DNA of 64,000 nt. Origin: Symbiodinium natans. Its lineage: Eukaryota; Sar; Dinophyceae; Suessiales; Symbiodiniaceae. Made by a program: the position numbers and the translations under genes. The DNA is taken from NCBI GenBank assembly GCA_905221605.1, contig CAJNDS010001269.1, forward strand, positions 755,501-819,500, read 5' to 3'. Positions within the stretch are counted from its first letter, which is position 1, and the number at the start of each line of letters is the position of its first letter. Below the pieces are notes generated by a model. That model saw only the letters and a program-made list of their open reading frames with translations, ran no database searches and had not been told where the DNA came from. This document shows positions 36,701 through 47,506 of the stretch, piece after piece.

Positions 36701-39700
36701 AAACAGAGGCAGCTGACGCTCGCATCACGATGGTACGGCCCGCACTTGCCATAGGGCTCTGCTCAGGTGGTCGTCTGTCTTGGAGTGGTGCTCTTCAGCA
36801 GGCAGGAGATGCTCTGAGAAACGGTTTAGGGTTGATACAGGCAGCAAGACGTAGCATAGCAAGGCAGAAATGTGCACAGGCAAGGCTACCAGGTCAATTT
36901 TATTGAGCCCCAAGCTTTTGCGCCCGTTTAACAGACATTGGCATGCTAGATACGTCGAGAACGTGCCAATGTGCGTTCTGAACTGCATCATCGTCAACGG
37001 TGCTTCGCACCTCACTGAGTTCGACCAGGCCCTGGCATTCACACTGCTCTGTAGCCGCTTTCCGTTTCCACCATGTTTCGTGCAGAGGCTGTGGAGCTTT
37101 ATGAGTACGCTCGGAACAAGCGCTACAGCTGGAAGATGAGAGGCCATCTGCAAGCAGCGGAACATGTGAAATGAGGGACGGGAGTGCATCACGCAAAAGG
37201 ACTCCTCTTGGTCAGGATGTCAGGATGCAGTGGTGGCAGGGAATGTGCTCATGCGGGGCATGCTGTCTGTGAGCAGGTGAGATGCTGACTTGGATCATTG
37301 GGTTCAGCCTCCCGTCATCACTATCATGGAGACATGCAGTATGATGCTTTGGTGTAAGAGGTTCGATGGTGTTTCTGATTTCATTGACTCAGGTTGCACC
37401 CTGTACTTCGGAGCGTTTCAAGGCCGACCCATGACCAACCTGCCAGATGGAGAGCCGATTCGTCAAGCTTGTCTTCTGTAAAGTACTCAATGCCCCCCCC
37501 CCCCCCCCCCCAGCCCCCCAGACACCGACTCTGATCAGAGAAATTCCGAGGGAGCAGCGCAAGCAGCAAGGTGCTAAGACTGCTGAGACTGCTGAGACTA
37601 CTCTAAGCTCTAGATAGTCTCGACAAAGCTTCTCGCTGAGTCCGTTCTCGTGCCTGTCATTGGCTGAGCACAGCACCTCCCGCCGAGAACTGGCAAATGT
37701 GCAGCGGAGTGTGCGCGCTGGATGGACTAGACTCGGCGCCGGGACGAAACAGGTTCCTGATTTGACGGGGACTCTCGGCACGAACTCACACCTCACCCGG
37801 TTGCACGCAACAGCCATGCTGTGCCCACTTCTTCCAATGTCTTCCAACATGGCCAACGACGCTGGCGTGGATGTTCCATGAGTGGGCCAAATGCTTCTGG
37901 GATACCTCGATGATTGAACCTCACATACGAGTACGGTGATTCAAGTGCAGGCCGTGCGTGTTTCATTGGAACCTCGCGAAGGCAAACGGCAAATCTCCTT
38001 TAGCAGATCCTGGCGGTGCACCCTGTTTTCTTGTGTTCATGAATGACACGTAAGAACATAAACGTCCTTGCCGCCCGAAGATGTCAAGACCTTCACGATG
38101 ACGTTCCCTGTATGTCAGTCATCAGTGCTGGAAGGTAAGCTGCACAATCACGGCCTTGGCGGTGAGAGCCCAAGCTGCGCCGGAAGTGCTTATGAAAGTG
38201 CCCCTGCGAGGCATGCTGGCAGCCGTGGCCACATCCCTGGTGATCATTCTTTACCAGGCCGGCCATGGCTGGAGTTCGAACTGATCGTACTGTAGCAGCT
38301 TCATCGGCTCAGGTGGTGAATCCGGACATTGTCGAACTTGGCTTCCGGGAACGAGATGGTGAAGACACACACAGCAGCAGGTGCGATAGGTCCAGATTGA
38401 GTGCCTTGAACTATGGGTGGTGCTCAGCAGCTTCGGCTATCCCAGGGCTCGCAAGTGGATGGCCATCGATCGCTCAGGCTGGATACGAATCCGAAGCCCT
38501 TGAAACTCCTTCACACGGCCTGTGAGATGACTGCTGCAGGCGCTTGCAGGGAACCTGGCATTCTCGTGCTTCGAATGGAGGGACCCTTGTTCTACGCAAA
38601 CGCCCGGGGCTCACAGGCTTTAAAAAGGTTGTCAAAGGATGTCCCATGTTTAACACCAGTTAAGGCCCTAGTTACCTAGTTTCAGGGAGTTGCTCCAGCA
38701 TGTCCAGGTCGAGAGGTTGCAAGAATGGATCGAAGAGCAGGACGCCGCATGCGACTTGCTGAGTTTTTAGCATGGCAGAGGCCAAAAAGGAGAGGTAGTC
38801 ATCGGCAATAAGATGGTTTGCCCATACAGGAGCTGGATATCGGTGAGGAAGGCGGTGCTGACAGCTCGCTGAATGGCATCATACTGTCAGTTCCAGAGCC
38901 AGCATGTTGACGGTTGGTGCTTTCTCTGGGGTCGCTTTCTCTGGGGTAGCTTGCTGCGTCCCACTGTCCTCACACATGTTTCGTCTGGTTTCGGCCGTAG
39001 CCAAGGCATCGGCCATTCCATTCATGGATACCTCCGCCGTGCAGACGCTGTCCGCGCTCATACAGACGCGGCTTTGCCTTTGAAACTTCAGAGGCTTCGA
39101 GACGAGGTCTTTCACCCTGAGGGCTTCATTGGTGTTAGGTTTTGCTTGAGTCAGGCTTTCGTAATCAGGATGGAAGACTCGGTGCCCGCATAGAGGGCTT
39201 GGGGGTCCAGGGGGTGGGTTCTCATGACCCAAGCAACTTGGACAAGCTATATCACCAGCCTGAACTGCACACTGGATGTACCCGAAGGCCCGAAACCCAA
39301 CCGCATCTGCTGAACCCACACACGTAGATTCCCACTGGAGCTTGCATCTGCTTGTGGAGTTAAGCACAGAATGTCTCGGTCCAGCAACGCCATCCGCAAT
39401 GCGCAGCGCCTGGCGAGCAGAATGTCAGTGTGGGGGGCGTACTATCATCACTTTTTGAAACCGACAAAAGAAAGAGAAAAGCCGGGGAGGGGGAGGGGAG
39501 GGGTCGGGTCAGGCACGGAGCAAAACGCCAAAATGTGGGTCTCATTTTTCGAAGGAAGAGACCAGCCGTGTTTCTAGTGCGGGGGTGGCTAGGAGGAAGG
39601 GGTCGGGCATTTCTAGCGGGAGCAAGGACCACTGCGAAGGCCGCGTCGGCGGATCAGCCACTAGGAGCCACTAGGGCATGCGACTTTACTATTCTGCTCG

Positions 39701-40450
39701 GACGCGTCTGCCCGCCCATGTCATGCACTGTCATTCGCAAGCTCGGATCCAGTCTGATGTTTCTTTCGGAGACCTCTATAGCAGGAATCCACCATGAGTG
39801 GCCGTTATATGCATAGATTGCACGGCGAGATGCTTGGGGGCAGAGCGGTTTCCTGCCTTCCAAGGTGTTCAGAGCGTGGAACGCTATTTTGCATTGCGAA
39901 TACTTTCGGCCAAACCGGCCGCAACTTGTCTGACAAGCTGCCACCTCGTAACGCCACTGTTCGCCACCCAACCCCCCCTCCTCATCGCTGGGTTATGTTG
40001 GGCTGACTGTAAACCCTTCTCTAGCAGAGTCGCATGAAGTGCAAGGAATAACAGCAGACAAGTTGGAGCCGTTGATGCTGTCTGCGCTCAAGACGAGCTA
40101 CCTGAAGACCCAGCTACGGAACAGTGCCAGCATCTGCGGCTGCACATAAGGTCGTCAACAGGTCCTGCAGTTCGACGGACTGTGGGAGTTCAGATAAGGT
40201 ATTGATGACTTTGTCAAGCTGGTCCGTGGACATAAGGAGGCCATGTGCTGTCATGTGCCATGCATGTGCTTGTACGTTTCCCTCCCTCGAGCTTCCAACT
40301 CGGCGGGGTGAAGTCATCCAGCTCTTGCCCAGTCACACTTGAGCAAAAACAAGTGACTTTCGCAGTTTCTCAGGCAGTTGACCTCTGCAGATGTTGAGGC
40401 TTGTATACAAAATGTGCATGCAAAGAGGAACGCACCCCTTATGTATTCCT
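26205..40450 (+). CDS. SulP/SLC26-type anion transporter with STAS domain, many exons
   Basis: Exons spell a SulP transporter in order. About 26205-26324: PILYWLPRYPLDHLQPDLAG, TM1. 26403 to about 26420: GQSLAHAN. 26758-26799: LPPIIYSFFGT. 26866-27039: SVGTGGLVSLLTGE and VALLTAMVG. 33375-33449: LAFFVRFLSRPALSG. 33551 to about 33592: GFITASALLIMLSQ. Possibly 34702-34753 and 34804-34860. 34971 to about 35030: VVGKVPSGLPSL. 35305-35385: LLPGAILLAF to AKKFAMK. 36031 to about 36136: NELMALGFANFLGAFFGS. About 36318-36368: GIKSQLGANVFVG. About 36946-37028; 37088-37142; 37393-37422: TLYFGAFQ; 38211-38257: ATSLVIILYQ; 38313 to about 38360. STAS pieces: about 38550-38640 (PGILVLRMEGPLFYANA), 39006 to about 39069 (AIPFMDTSAVQTL), about 39875-39945, perhaps 40374-40450. 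Such proteins move sulfate or other anions across membranes. Most resolvable junctions agree in phase; a short part after TM1 and several exon ends are unresolved. The intron 27040-33374 is exceptional. Confidence 0.8.
27348..27625 (+). CDS. Small RING-H2 finger protein
   Basis: Two exons, 27348-27424 and 27502-27625, are joined by a 77-bp GT-AG intron in phase and give 66 residues. The spliced product has the full zinc ligand order: CAIC, a gap of 14, C-G-H, two residues, H-K-A-C, eleven residues, CPFC. That is C3H2C3, the RING-H2 pattern of E3 ubiquitin ligases. ATG 27348 lies just before the finger (MAKCAIC). The protein is almost nothing but the finger, so upstream or downstream exons may be missing. 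It lies inside the 6.3-kb intron of the SulP gene, on the same strand, and a (GT)n array follows immediately. An alternative GC donor at 27416 would drop one ligand and is less likely. Confidence 0.65.
27651..27772 (+). repeat. (GT)n microsatellite, about 120 bp
   Basis: Nearly pure TG dinucleotides with small interruptions near the right end (gggtgcg, tatgtatg). Val/Cys or His/Thr reading frames through it are artefacts. Confidence 0.98.
28320..29710. other. AT-rich island of different composition
   Basis: The base composition shifts sharply: long A/T stretches, aataataataataata near 29050, and recurring ttcgttc/gaacgaa and attcatgc words on both strands. No ORF beyond 80 codons and no recognisable protein was found. 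The flanks return to the normal GC-rich composition. It sits inside the long SulP intron. It could be an old AT-rich mobile element or inserted organelle-like DNA; no dinoflagellate mitochondrial gene was recognised. Confidence 0.7.
28742..28951 (+). repeat. 39-bp direct repeat pair within the AT-rich island
   Basis: 28742-28780 and 28913-28951 are identical except for one base (starting tcacaccttgagacccta, ending ttggtctaac). The copies are 171 bp apart. Confidence 0.95.
30496..31630 (+). CDS. Unknown helical protein, 3' exons
   Basis: Five exons chain in phase to a TGA stop at 31628-31630: 30496-30559, 30625-30734, 31021-31073, 31404-31445 and 31540-31630. They give 119 residues, all introns being GC-AG. 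The product is almost entirely Ala/Glu/Leu/Arg helix (for example LAQQAAAVAQKEGKDVAAG, then LFELLGEAEARPQ and ELHAAKHGYEELVRSAAEP), so a coiled-coil or helical-repeat C-terminus is likely. No family was recognised. Upstream exons are probably missing. It lies inside the SulP intron on the same strand. Confidence 0.5.
32217..32256 (+). repeat. Degenerate telomere-like copies
   Basis: aaccctaatcacaccctgaaccctaaccctac: three or four decayed CCCTAAA units. Confidence 0.7.
32295..33374 (+). CDS. Coding-like exon cluster of unknown function
   Basis: At least five + strand stretches read as protein: 32295-32438 (ends TAA; basic, helix-rich), 32451-32610, 32629-32735, 32765-32850 and about 33118-33240 (contains LLPLCQRLAQLGQCWAARF). 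A final stretch, 33319-33374, is open in the same frame as the SulP exon that starts at 33375. Splice boundaries were not resolved and no domain was recognised. The cluster may be a separate gene inside the SulP intron, or alternative 5' exons that join the SulP body. Confidence 0.35.
36004..36026 (+). repeat. Telomere-like copies at the 3' end of a SulP intron
   Basis: caaaccctaaatcctaaacc ends four bases before the CAG acceptor of the exon starting at 36031, so the CCCTAAA-like units occupy the position of the polypyrimidine tract. Confidence 0.85.
37493..37518 (+). repeat. Poly(C) run
   Basis: About 18 consecutive C residues followed by agcccccc, in an intron of the SulP gene. Confidence 0.9.
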
Positions 40451-40976
40451 GAAACAAGCCATGGCTGGCCTTCTTGCCATGATGTGCATGACGCGTGCTC
40501 GCCTGAACTCCCGAATTCCAACTTCCTTCCTGGCCACGGAAGCATCGCAAGCATTGCAGATAATTTTTGTACAGTGTGCAGGGCGTGCGCCTGCAACTCT
40601 ACACAATGTAGGCGTGAACAGCATGCCAGTCCGCATCCGGGTCATGCATGTGCGCGTCAACTCTGCCTTGTGTTCGGCAACTGTCCGTTTATGCTGATGA
40701 AGCTCCCACTGTATAGGTTCTGTCCAAATGGTTTCTGCTACTGAGAGAATCAAACTCAAACCACGTCTTGCTTTGTTTGTTGAGCCTCTTGGCTAGCATT
40801 TGGGATGTGTTCGTATAAGGGGGAACATCCCCCCAGTTAGCATCCTGCAGATGGCAGGCGCTAGACTTGAACCACGAGAAGCCCTTCCGGCTGGTTCGAT
40901 GCTCCACTCTTCAAGCCAAGAGCCACCGGCTTGCATGTGGCTTCTCCACAGTTGCCGACGCCTAATCCCTTCATAT

Positions 40977-41065
40977 GGGTAGTTCTCTAAATTCTGTCCC
41001 TTGTGGGTCCTGTATTGTACGGCACCCTTCAAATAAGGACCCCCAAAGGGACACGAATTTGGAAG
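40977..41065 (+). repeat. Dispersed repeat, copy 2 (GTTCTCTAAA family)
   Basis: Starts gggtagttctctaaa and contains tacggcacccttcaaataaggaccc, the same blocks in the same order as at 4628. A short inner echo (cccttcaaatagga) follows at 41069. Confidence 0.7.
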
Positions 41066-44000
41066 AAAACCCCTTCAAATAGGAGTCCGGCAGAGTTTCA
41101 GCAAGATGCAATGTCAGAAGAGGAAGGTTATCGTTCGCATAGTGAAATATCGTTGCGTAAGAAAGCAGCGCCACAAAGGCAGTGTAACCTAAGTTTTTGA
41201 ACTTACATATCCTCCCGCACCAAGTACGCTAAGTTCCATTATTCAGCTTCTTGGGAGACGTGCGCTCGTGCCACAAGCCCACTTCACACACAAACATTGT
41301 TTGAGCTCCGAAAAGGGTAATTACATGCGGCGCGCGCCCGTACGTCTTTTCATCGAATTCAGGGGCCGGAAAACTCCAAAACTGGTACGGGGTCTCCCGC
41401 ACTTTTTTTGGGAGGTTGCGACCTCCCGTGGAGTCGGGCCAGTGTCACTCCTTCCAGGAACTAGACAGTAACTAGATCCGACCTGTATCTAGTATGCCAA
41501 CACCACAACGCAGTCTGAAACGCGCTGGCCAGTTGTATGCCACTAGATCCGGTGCGGAAGCATCACTGTGCATGGCTGTGTTGAGCTGATTGGGACATTG
41601 GGAAGTCATTAGACGGCTTCTTGAAGACATGTGAACACATGACATACCCTACCATACCAGGAAAAGGGAATCCTGGATCCCTAGAGTTCCAAAGTCCGCC
41701 GAAATGCCTGAGCTCGCATGTGGTCTGCTTGGTTGTGCAGACTAAGGCTGTATTATCGGAAAGATGTGAAGGAAGCTTTCCGACAGCTGTTCCTCTTGGC
41801 TTGTGTACAGCCAGTCCGGTCCTCCATGCTTTCGCAGCTTTGAAAAGTTGCCGTGGTCGGACATCTTTTCCATAGTCTCTCCAACGGGTTTATAGTGCTC
41901 GAGGCTATGGGCAGAGCCGGAGTCAGCCAGAAGTTACGTGTAGAGTCTTGTTTTTGTATCGAGCCGTTATGAACGTTCAAGTGGTTTCATCGCTCTCTGC
42001 TTTGTCTGCTCCTGGCCTGCGTATTGCGCAGCAGTCTCACAGGACTGATTGTGCCTGAATCGATTCTACGACTTCTTATGAAAGCATGACCACAGCACTG
42101 GCAAGTGTCAGTGGTGCCACGACTGTGCCACATATCCGAGCAGGCACCGCCCATGAAGAACCAAGACGAGGCATCCGACTGGCATGCGGCGTTAAATTTC
42201 CGTTGTCTGTAAATGGCTCTACCAGGATGCGAACTGTCGGTAGCTGCCAGTACAGCTGTGGAGGTGAAGTTCAACTTGGGCTTGGGCTTGCAAACTTGTC
42301 GTCTGCTGCTGTATAGAAGTTCAAAAGTGTCTTCGTCTGCATGGCAAGGTTCATCCAGCAATTATGCACGCCATCTTGCTATTGGTGCAAGTTCTTCAGA
42401 AAGAGCTTCTTGCTGCACTGGAGGCCGCGTTGGGGGACTTGTTTCGGCACTGCAGTTGCGAATCGGACCACCTGGGCTTGTAGCTTCCCTGGAGAAACCC
42501 TTGCGTCAAGTGCCTGCATCTTTTGAAACACTGGCTGTGGGCAACCCCACGTGCTTGTCCGCTATCGGGAAGGTATGACTGCAGGTATGAGTCGTGTAGC
42601 AGTCTGACAGACTTGAACCAGGATCAGCCCACACTTTCAGATGCAGCTAGCTTCCGAGGCCCGGGACAGAGAAAGACTGACAGCCGGCCTCGAGATGCTG
42701 CGATATGCAAAGGTGCCATGCCAAGATTGGCCTGTTGTGGGGGGGGGGGGGGGGGTGGGTGGTTGTGGGCTGAGGGTTCACAGAGAATTTTGCAAGCCGC
42801 TGCATTCGCTACGTAGTGCCATGGCTGATGCATGTTTGTTGTCATGATAAGGTCGGGGGTAGAATGCCTTTTCTAATGTGTGACATGGTACCCCAGTTCA
42901 GGTTAAGTATAGACGCTCCGAGAAGCAAGAGTTTGAACAGAGGTGGCCCAACTGCCGGAAGAGGAGCCTGCCATCAGGACCGGAACTACCCCTCCCCCCC
43001 CCCCCCCCCCCCTTCCCCTTCCCAACTCCCGGACCCCCACCCCCCGACATTCGCAGCTTGTGCCAACCCACAGTCTTCCGGATGACAGCAGCTTTGCTGA
43101 GTCAGGACACTTGTGGCAATCGAGCTGGAAGCTGCGATTGGGGCGCGTAACGAACTCGAGCTGAAACAGGCCAGTCGGTACTGAGAGCGTCGAGAGAGAC
43201 TCGGCCTGGAGCTACTTTCTTTGTGGATTGCGAAGCGCTACGGCTGATTTCAGAGTCTCTGCGCACTGTTGTTGTGCTCATAGCTTTAGCAATATTGATG
43301 TTGCCTTTTGCTCTCAGGCGCTGTAACACAATGACCCAAGAAGAACCCCGAACACAGCTGAAGATACTCAAGCATGCCATTACAAATGCACCATGGGAGA
43401 ACAAATCTAGCTTGACCTTCTGCGTAGTCAGTCCTACTTGTCCTAAACCTTTTTCATCAAACGGCACCTGGCCTGCCTCCCTGTCGAGCAGCATGGGCCT
43501 CACCGGCTCTACAAACTCGCTGGATGCAGTGAGGACCGTGCACTGAAACTTGTTAAGCTGCTTCTGGCAGAGTATAATGCCCTGTCACGCGTGTCTAAAC
43601 ACCTGCTAATGGCAAAGGGCTCTTGGCGGCACGAGGCTTGGTTATACAACTGGCTTTGAAAGGCTTTTTCCCACAGCACATCTGCTATCGTGAAAAAGGC
43701 ACCGCAGCAAAGAAATGCAACAACCGAAGCAGCCATGGCGACCCACACTTGCAGGCAACTTTAACCAGAGAGAGAGAGACCTACGGGATGAGGTGCTTCG
43801 AGAATACGGCATGGGCGTCATTCTTTTTCCGTCAAGTTGTTGTGTTCTCGGGGGAAAGGAAGCAACCTCATCGTACACCCAGCTTAGCCGGGTCTCTGGG
43901 TGAAGTATCACTGAGACTGGATCGCGTGGCTGGGCGCGCCCAGTGTGCCGGGAAGGGGGAACCCTTCCTCAGGCCCCGTAGAAGAAGAAGAAGAAGAAGA

Positions 44001-44725
44001 AGAAGAAGAAGAAGAAGAAGAAGAAGAAGAAGAAGAAGAAGAAGAAGAAGAAGAAGAAGAAGAAGAAGAAGAAGAAGAGAGAGAGAGAGAGAGGGGGGAA
44101 CCCCCTTCTGGCCTGTGCGGCTGGTCTGCAAGACGGCCCTGAAGGAGTAGAGGCCTGGCACTCTACGCCTGTTTTTTCATTGAGTCGGTCTCATGCCGAC
44201 GTCGGGGTGTGCTGGCGTACGAGGGTAGCCCTGATCTTTATCCCCCCAGAGAAGGAGGAGAGCAAGAAGAAGGTCTTCCCTGCATTTCTGGCCATTGTAG
44301 GCTGTCGCGGTAGCGATTCCGCAAAACATCTGGCTGAGTACTGACTCGAGGATGATCAGGGTGGGCAAATTGCTCAATTGTTGATTCCAGCCTTCTTGGG
44401 CTAGCGCTATCAAACAAGTTGAGACAGTAGTACATAAGCCTGTCAAATATGGCAAGGCAGAGCAACCGTTGAGAGAGCCATGAGGGACAGGCGATGGTCC
44501 TGCTGAGTCATGGGCACGGACAGACGGACAAGGGTGCACATGACCCTGCCTACTCTCCCCAAGACGGCTGGCTTCGAGGGATGATTGAGGCTAGAAGCTG
44601 AAGCCGCCACTCTGCAAGTGAGCGCACGTGCCAAAAAGGAAGCGCTAGCATCACTCCTAGCAGCTTGTGACAGTCTGTGGATTGCGCTGAAAGAGTGCTG
44701 AAGTGAGGACCAGGGCGGAAGACAG
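41066..44725. other. No modelled gene; coding-like pieces
   Basis: No family was recognised. Protein-like + strand pieces occur at 42440-42578 and 43223-43550, the latter with one hydrophobic stretch. A - strand frame at 43748 down to 43600 begins with a hydrophobic, signal-like segment. G and C homopolymers lie at 42738-42757 and 42991-43010. N-terminal exons of the CDPK should lie somewhere here but were not found. Confidence 0.35.
43980..44092 (+). repeat. GAA microsatellite with (GA)n tail, second copy
   Basis: About 33 pure GAA triplets followed by gagagagagaga and ggggggaaccccc. It has the same architecture as 15311-15684 but is purer, which suggests a recent expansion. Confidence 0.97.
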
Positions 44726-46924
44726 GGTGGGCCACATTTCGGTTGTGGGGCGATACCATCGACTTCCCTCTCGACTGGAGGATGACTACTTCGTTGAGAA
44801 GAAGGCACGTGAATTCCGCGCACAACATGCGAGGAGCGAGAACTACGTAACTTCGCGCCTGTCAGCTTTCCAAGGCCCTTGGGACGGGCTACAATGGCTC
44901 GGTACTGTTGGCCAGAGGCAAGAACAGAGCGGGCAAGTTCGCCATCAAAGCCTTCAAGCTGCATGGTGTCAGCAAAGAGCCACTGGTCTAGTTTGGTCTC
45001 TCAGTCATCGTGCTCGGACATGCACATGTGCTTTTTGGGTTATCTTGGGCTCACCATGTGCCATTGTTGCCGGGATGCTGTAAGCTTGGTCTGTCCTTGC
45101 CTCAGGAAGAAGGCGGAGCTGGCATCGGAGGCAGAAATTTTTCTAAGCTGCTCAGCCTATTTGAAACAGGTTTAACAGGTTGCTTAATGATACCGGGGAA
45201 GCGTTAGATGCATGCAGATGCATGCATGCTGATGACTGACTTGCGTTATTGCGAGTGCGAGAGACACACCCCAGCATTAGACCTTGTTGCGCTGAGTACG
45301 ACCCAAGCATAGCCAGCCTAGCATGACCTATTCGAGTGAGGCATGGACCATCCACACATTGTCCGACTGTTTGACGTCTACGAGGTCGGATCGTTGCACT
45401 GATGTGTGCACTTACAAAAGCCGGCAAGCGCGTGCGAGCCTTGCATTGCACTGGGCAGGAGGAAGACAGGCTGAGCCTCGTCATGGAATGCATGGAAGGT
45501 GGTGAGCTCTTCGATCGGGTGCGCGAGAAGAAGATTTACTCGGAGAAAGATGCCTGCAAAACAGCATGGATGATGCTGTTGGCAGTCAACTACTTGCACA
45601 GCGCGGGCATTGTGCATCGGGACTTAAAGCTTGAGAACTTCCTGTACGAGCGCAAGGATGGAGATTTCCTGAAACTCATAGACTTCGGATTCAGCAAGGC
45701 ACGCCTGGGGCTTGTTCTGAAGAGTGCTTTGTAAGGACATGCATGTTTCCGGCTCTTCCCAGCTCTGCTTTGCAGATTCTGCACAGGTAACAGGAACCAG
45801 TCATTTAAATAACCGTTCCCTACTTCCCTGCAGGTGTGGGCCAAGAACACCAAGATGGAGCTGAGCTGCGGAACCCTCTCTTATGCAGCCCCAGAGGTTC
45901 TCGCAAAGTCTTACACTAGCCAGTGTGATCTGTGGAGCTTGGGCGTGATCGTGTTCATCCTGCTGGTCGGCTACATGCCCTTTGCTGGCAACGATGAACG
46001 AAAGCAGATTCAGATGATTCGGTCTGGGCATTACATCGTAAAGAAGGACAGGTGGGCAAAAGTTTCCACCCAGGCCGCTGATTTTGTGCAGAAGCTTCTC
46101 GTAGTCGACCCAGATGCGCGAATGACCGCACCAGCCGCCTTGGAACATCCCTGGATCAAGAATTTAGACCATGCAAACAGCGACTGCATCGATGAAGCCA
46201 TGGTGACTTCGCTGTGTAACTTCGCGAAGTCGCAGAACTTCCGCAGATCATGCATGAAGCTCATGGCCTGGTCCCTCACGGCATCCGAAAGGCTGGGCAG
46301 ATGCAGCGTAGTAGCAACTCTTTAGGAGATCACACGAGACGGAAGAGCGTGCTCTTGTGAAGTTTCGAAAGCAAGTGCCAGTCCAGCGATGTCTATGCAG
46401 GTCGCAAGTGCGGGAGGCGTTCCTTGAGCTGGACAAAGGAAGCACCGGCACCATCACAGCCGCCGATTTCAAGAAAGTCTTAGAAGACAACTTCCACATT
46501 CCAGAGTTGCAAGCAGAGACGGTGTTCAATGCCATCGGTGATGTAGAACACGATGAGATCCACTACTCAGAGTTTCTGGCTGCCATGATGGCTTCACGGA
46601 TTTCTTTGCACGACGACCTTCTGAAGGATGCATTTCGCCGGTTTGACACAGAAAACACCGGCTTCATCCGCAAAGAGGATCTTGTGCTGGTGTCCAGATG
46701 CAACAGCCAAGGGCAAGCTAGTATTACTTCTAGGTTGTCAAACGGTTTTGTTGAGACGATTCGTTGCTCTTTCTTCACGCCAAGTTTCAGTTCAGTGCGC
46801 TGACAGCAAGGTACTGGAAAGCGATCGAGAAGCTACTCAGGTAATGAGGGACCTCGATGTCAATCATGATGGCAAGATCTCGTATGATGAGTTCATTTGT
46901 CACTTGCCAGTGTCTTCAAAGTAG
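44726..46924 (+). CDS. Calcium-dependent protein kinase (CDPK), 5' end incomplete
   Basis: Eight exons keep one frame: about 44726-44804, 44875-44978, 45106-45146, 45341-45384, 45459-45698, 45834-46291, 46401-46689 and 46811-46924 (TAG 46922). Exons 2-8 encode 429 residues. The kinase domain has the glycine loop GTGYNGSV, the lysine in FAIKAF, HRDLKLEN, DFGFSK and APE, so it should be active. Four EF-hands follow the autoinhibitory region. Loops 1 (DKGSTGTITAAD), 3 (DTENTGFIRKED) and 4 (DVNHDGKISYDE) keep acidic ligands. Loop 2 (GDVEHDEIHYSE) lacks Asp at position 1. CDPKs phosphorylate substrates when calcium binds the EF-hands. The sequence before the kinase (GRYHRLPSRLEDDY) is typical of the family in alveolates. 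Five introns are GC-AG and two GT-AG. The N-terminal variable region and start codon were not found. Confidence 0.95.
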
Positions 46925-46983
46925 CTTCGCACAGAGGGGCTGCAGATCCACGTGAGTGTGGTTTTGTGGCTCCTGGACCCCAG

Positions 46984-47506
46984 GCTACTTGAAAAGTGGT
47001 GGTGCGGACGACGATGCGCTTGAAGCGGCTGAAAGAGCAATCTCGAAGGAGATCATTTCGTTGAACAGGCCAGAGACGCCCGGTGAGCAGCCAGAATTAT
47101 GATGTAAGGAGGAAGACATCCCAATAGTCCAAGCTTTCTATTGGTAGCTCCTGCATGTAATGACGAGAAGTTCCTTGAGGCACTCTCATGATGTGCTGGG
47201 AGCTAGTTGTGCTGGTGGGGTCTTCAGAAACATGAGAAGGCTATGTGTGGGCTGAGAGCTGTTCGAACGCGAATGGTGCAGGCCAGAAGACGAGCCAAAG
47301 CTGCGAAAGCGTGACAAGCTCAAAGGCATGTTTGTCCGAATGTTTTCGACATAGGGCGCAAGAATCTGTCCTGTGTCCCTTAGCGGGCAAGATGCACCGT
47401 TTGAAAACTGGCAGACACCTCCGGCCGACCCAGAAGTGGTTTTGCCGGGAGAGAGGGGGGTCCAAGACAAGAGGCCCATATGGGATTTGATAGCAAGGGG
47501 CTAAGA
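46984..47506 (+). CDS. Coding-like exons just downstream of the CDPK, unknown
   Basis: 46984-47082 reads as an acidic/helical segment (GGADDDALEAAERAISKEII) ending at a strong donor (cg|gtgagc). 47286-47353 is a basic helix ending in TAG. 47380-47506 reads as extended protein (GQDAPFENWQTPPADPEVV) ending in TAA at 47502-47504. The pieces are in different frames and could be exons of one or two genes. The first starts only 60 bp after the CDPK stop, so it could alternatively belong to a longer CDPK transcript. Confidence 0.35.

Noticed and set aside
40114-40317. Minus-strand exon-like segment (contains STDQLDKVINTLSELPQSVE)
   Set aside because: It reads like helical protein, but it overlaps the 3' part of the + strand SulP gene and has no partner exons; left uncalled.
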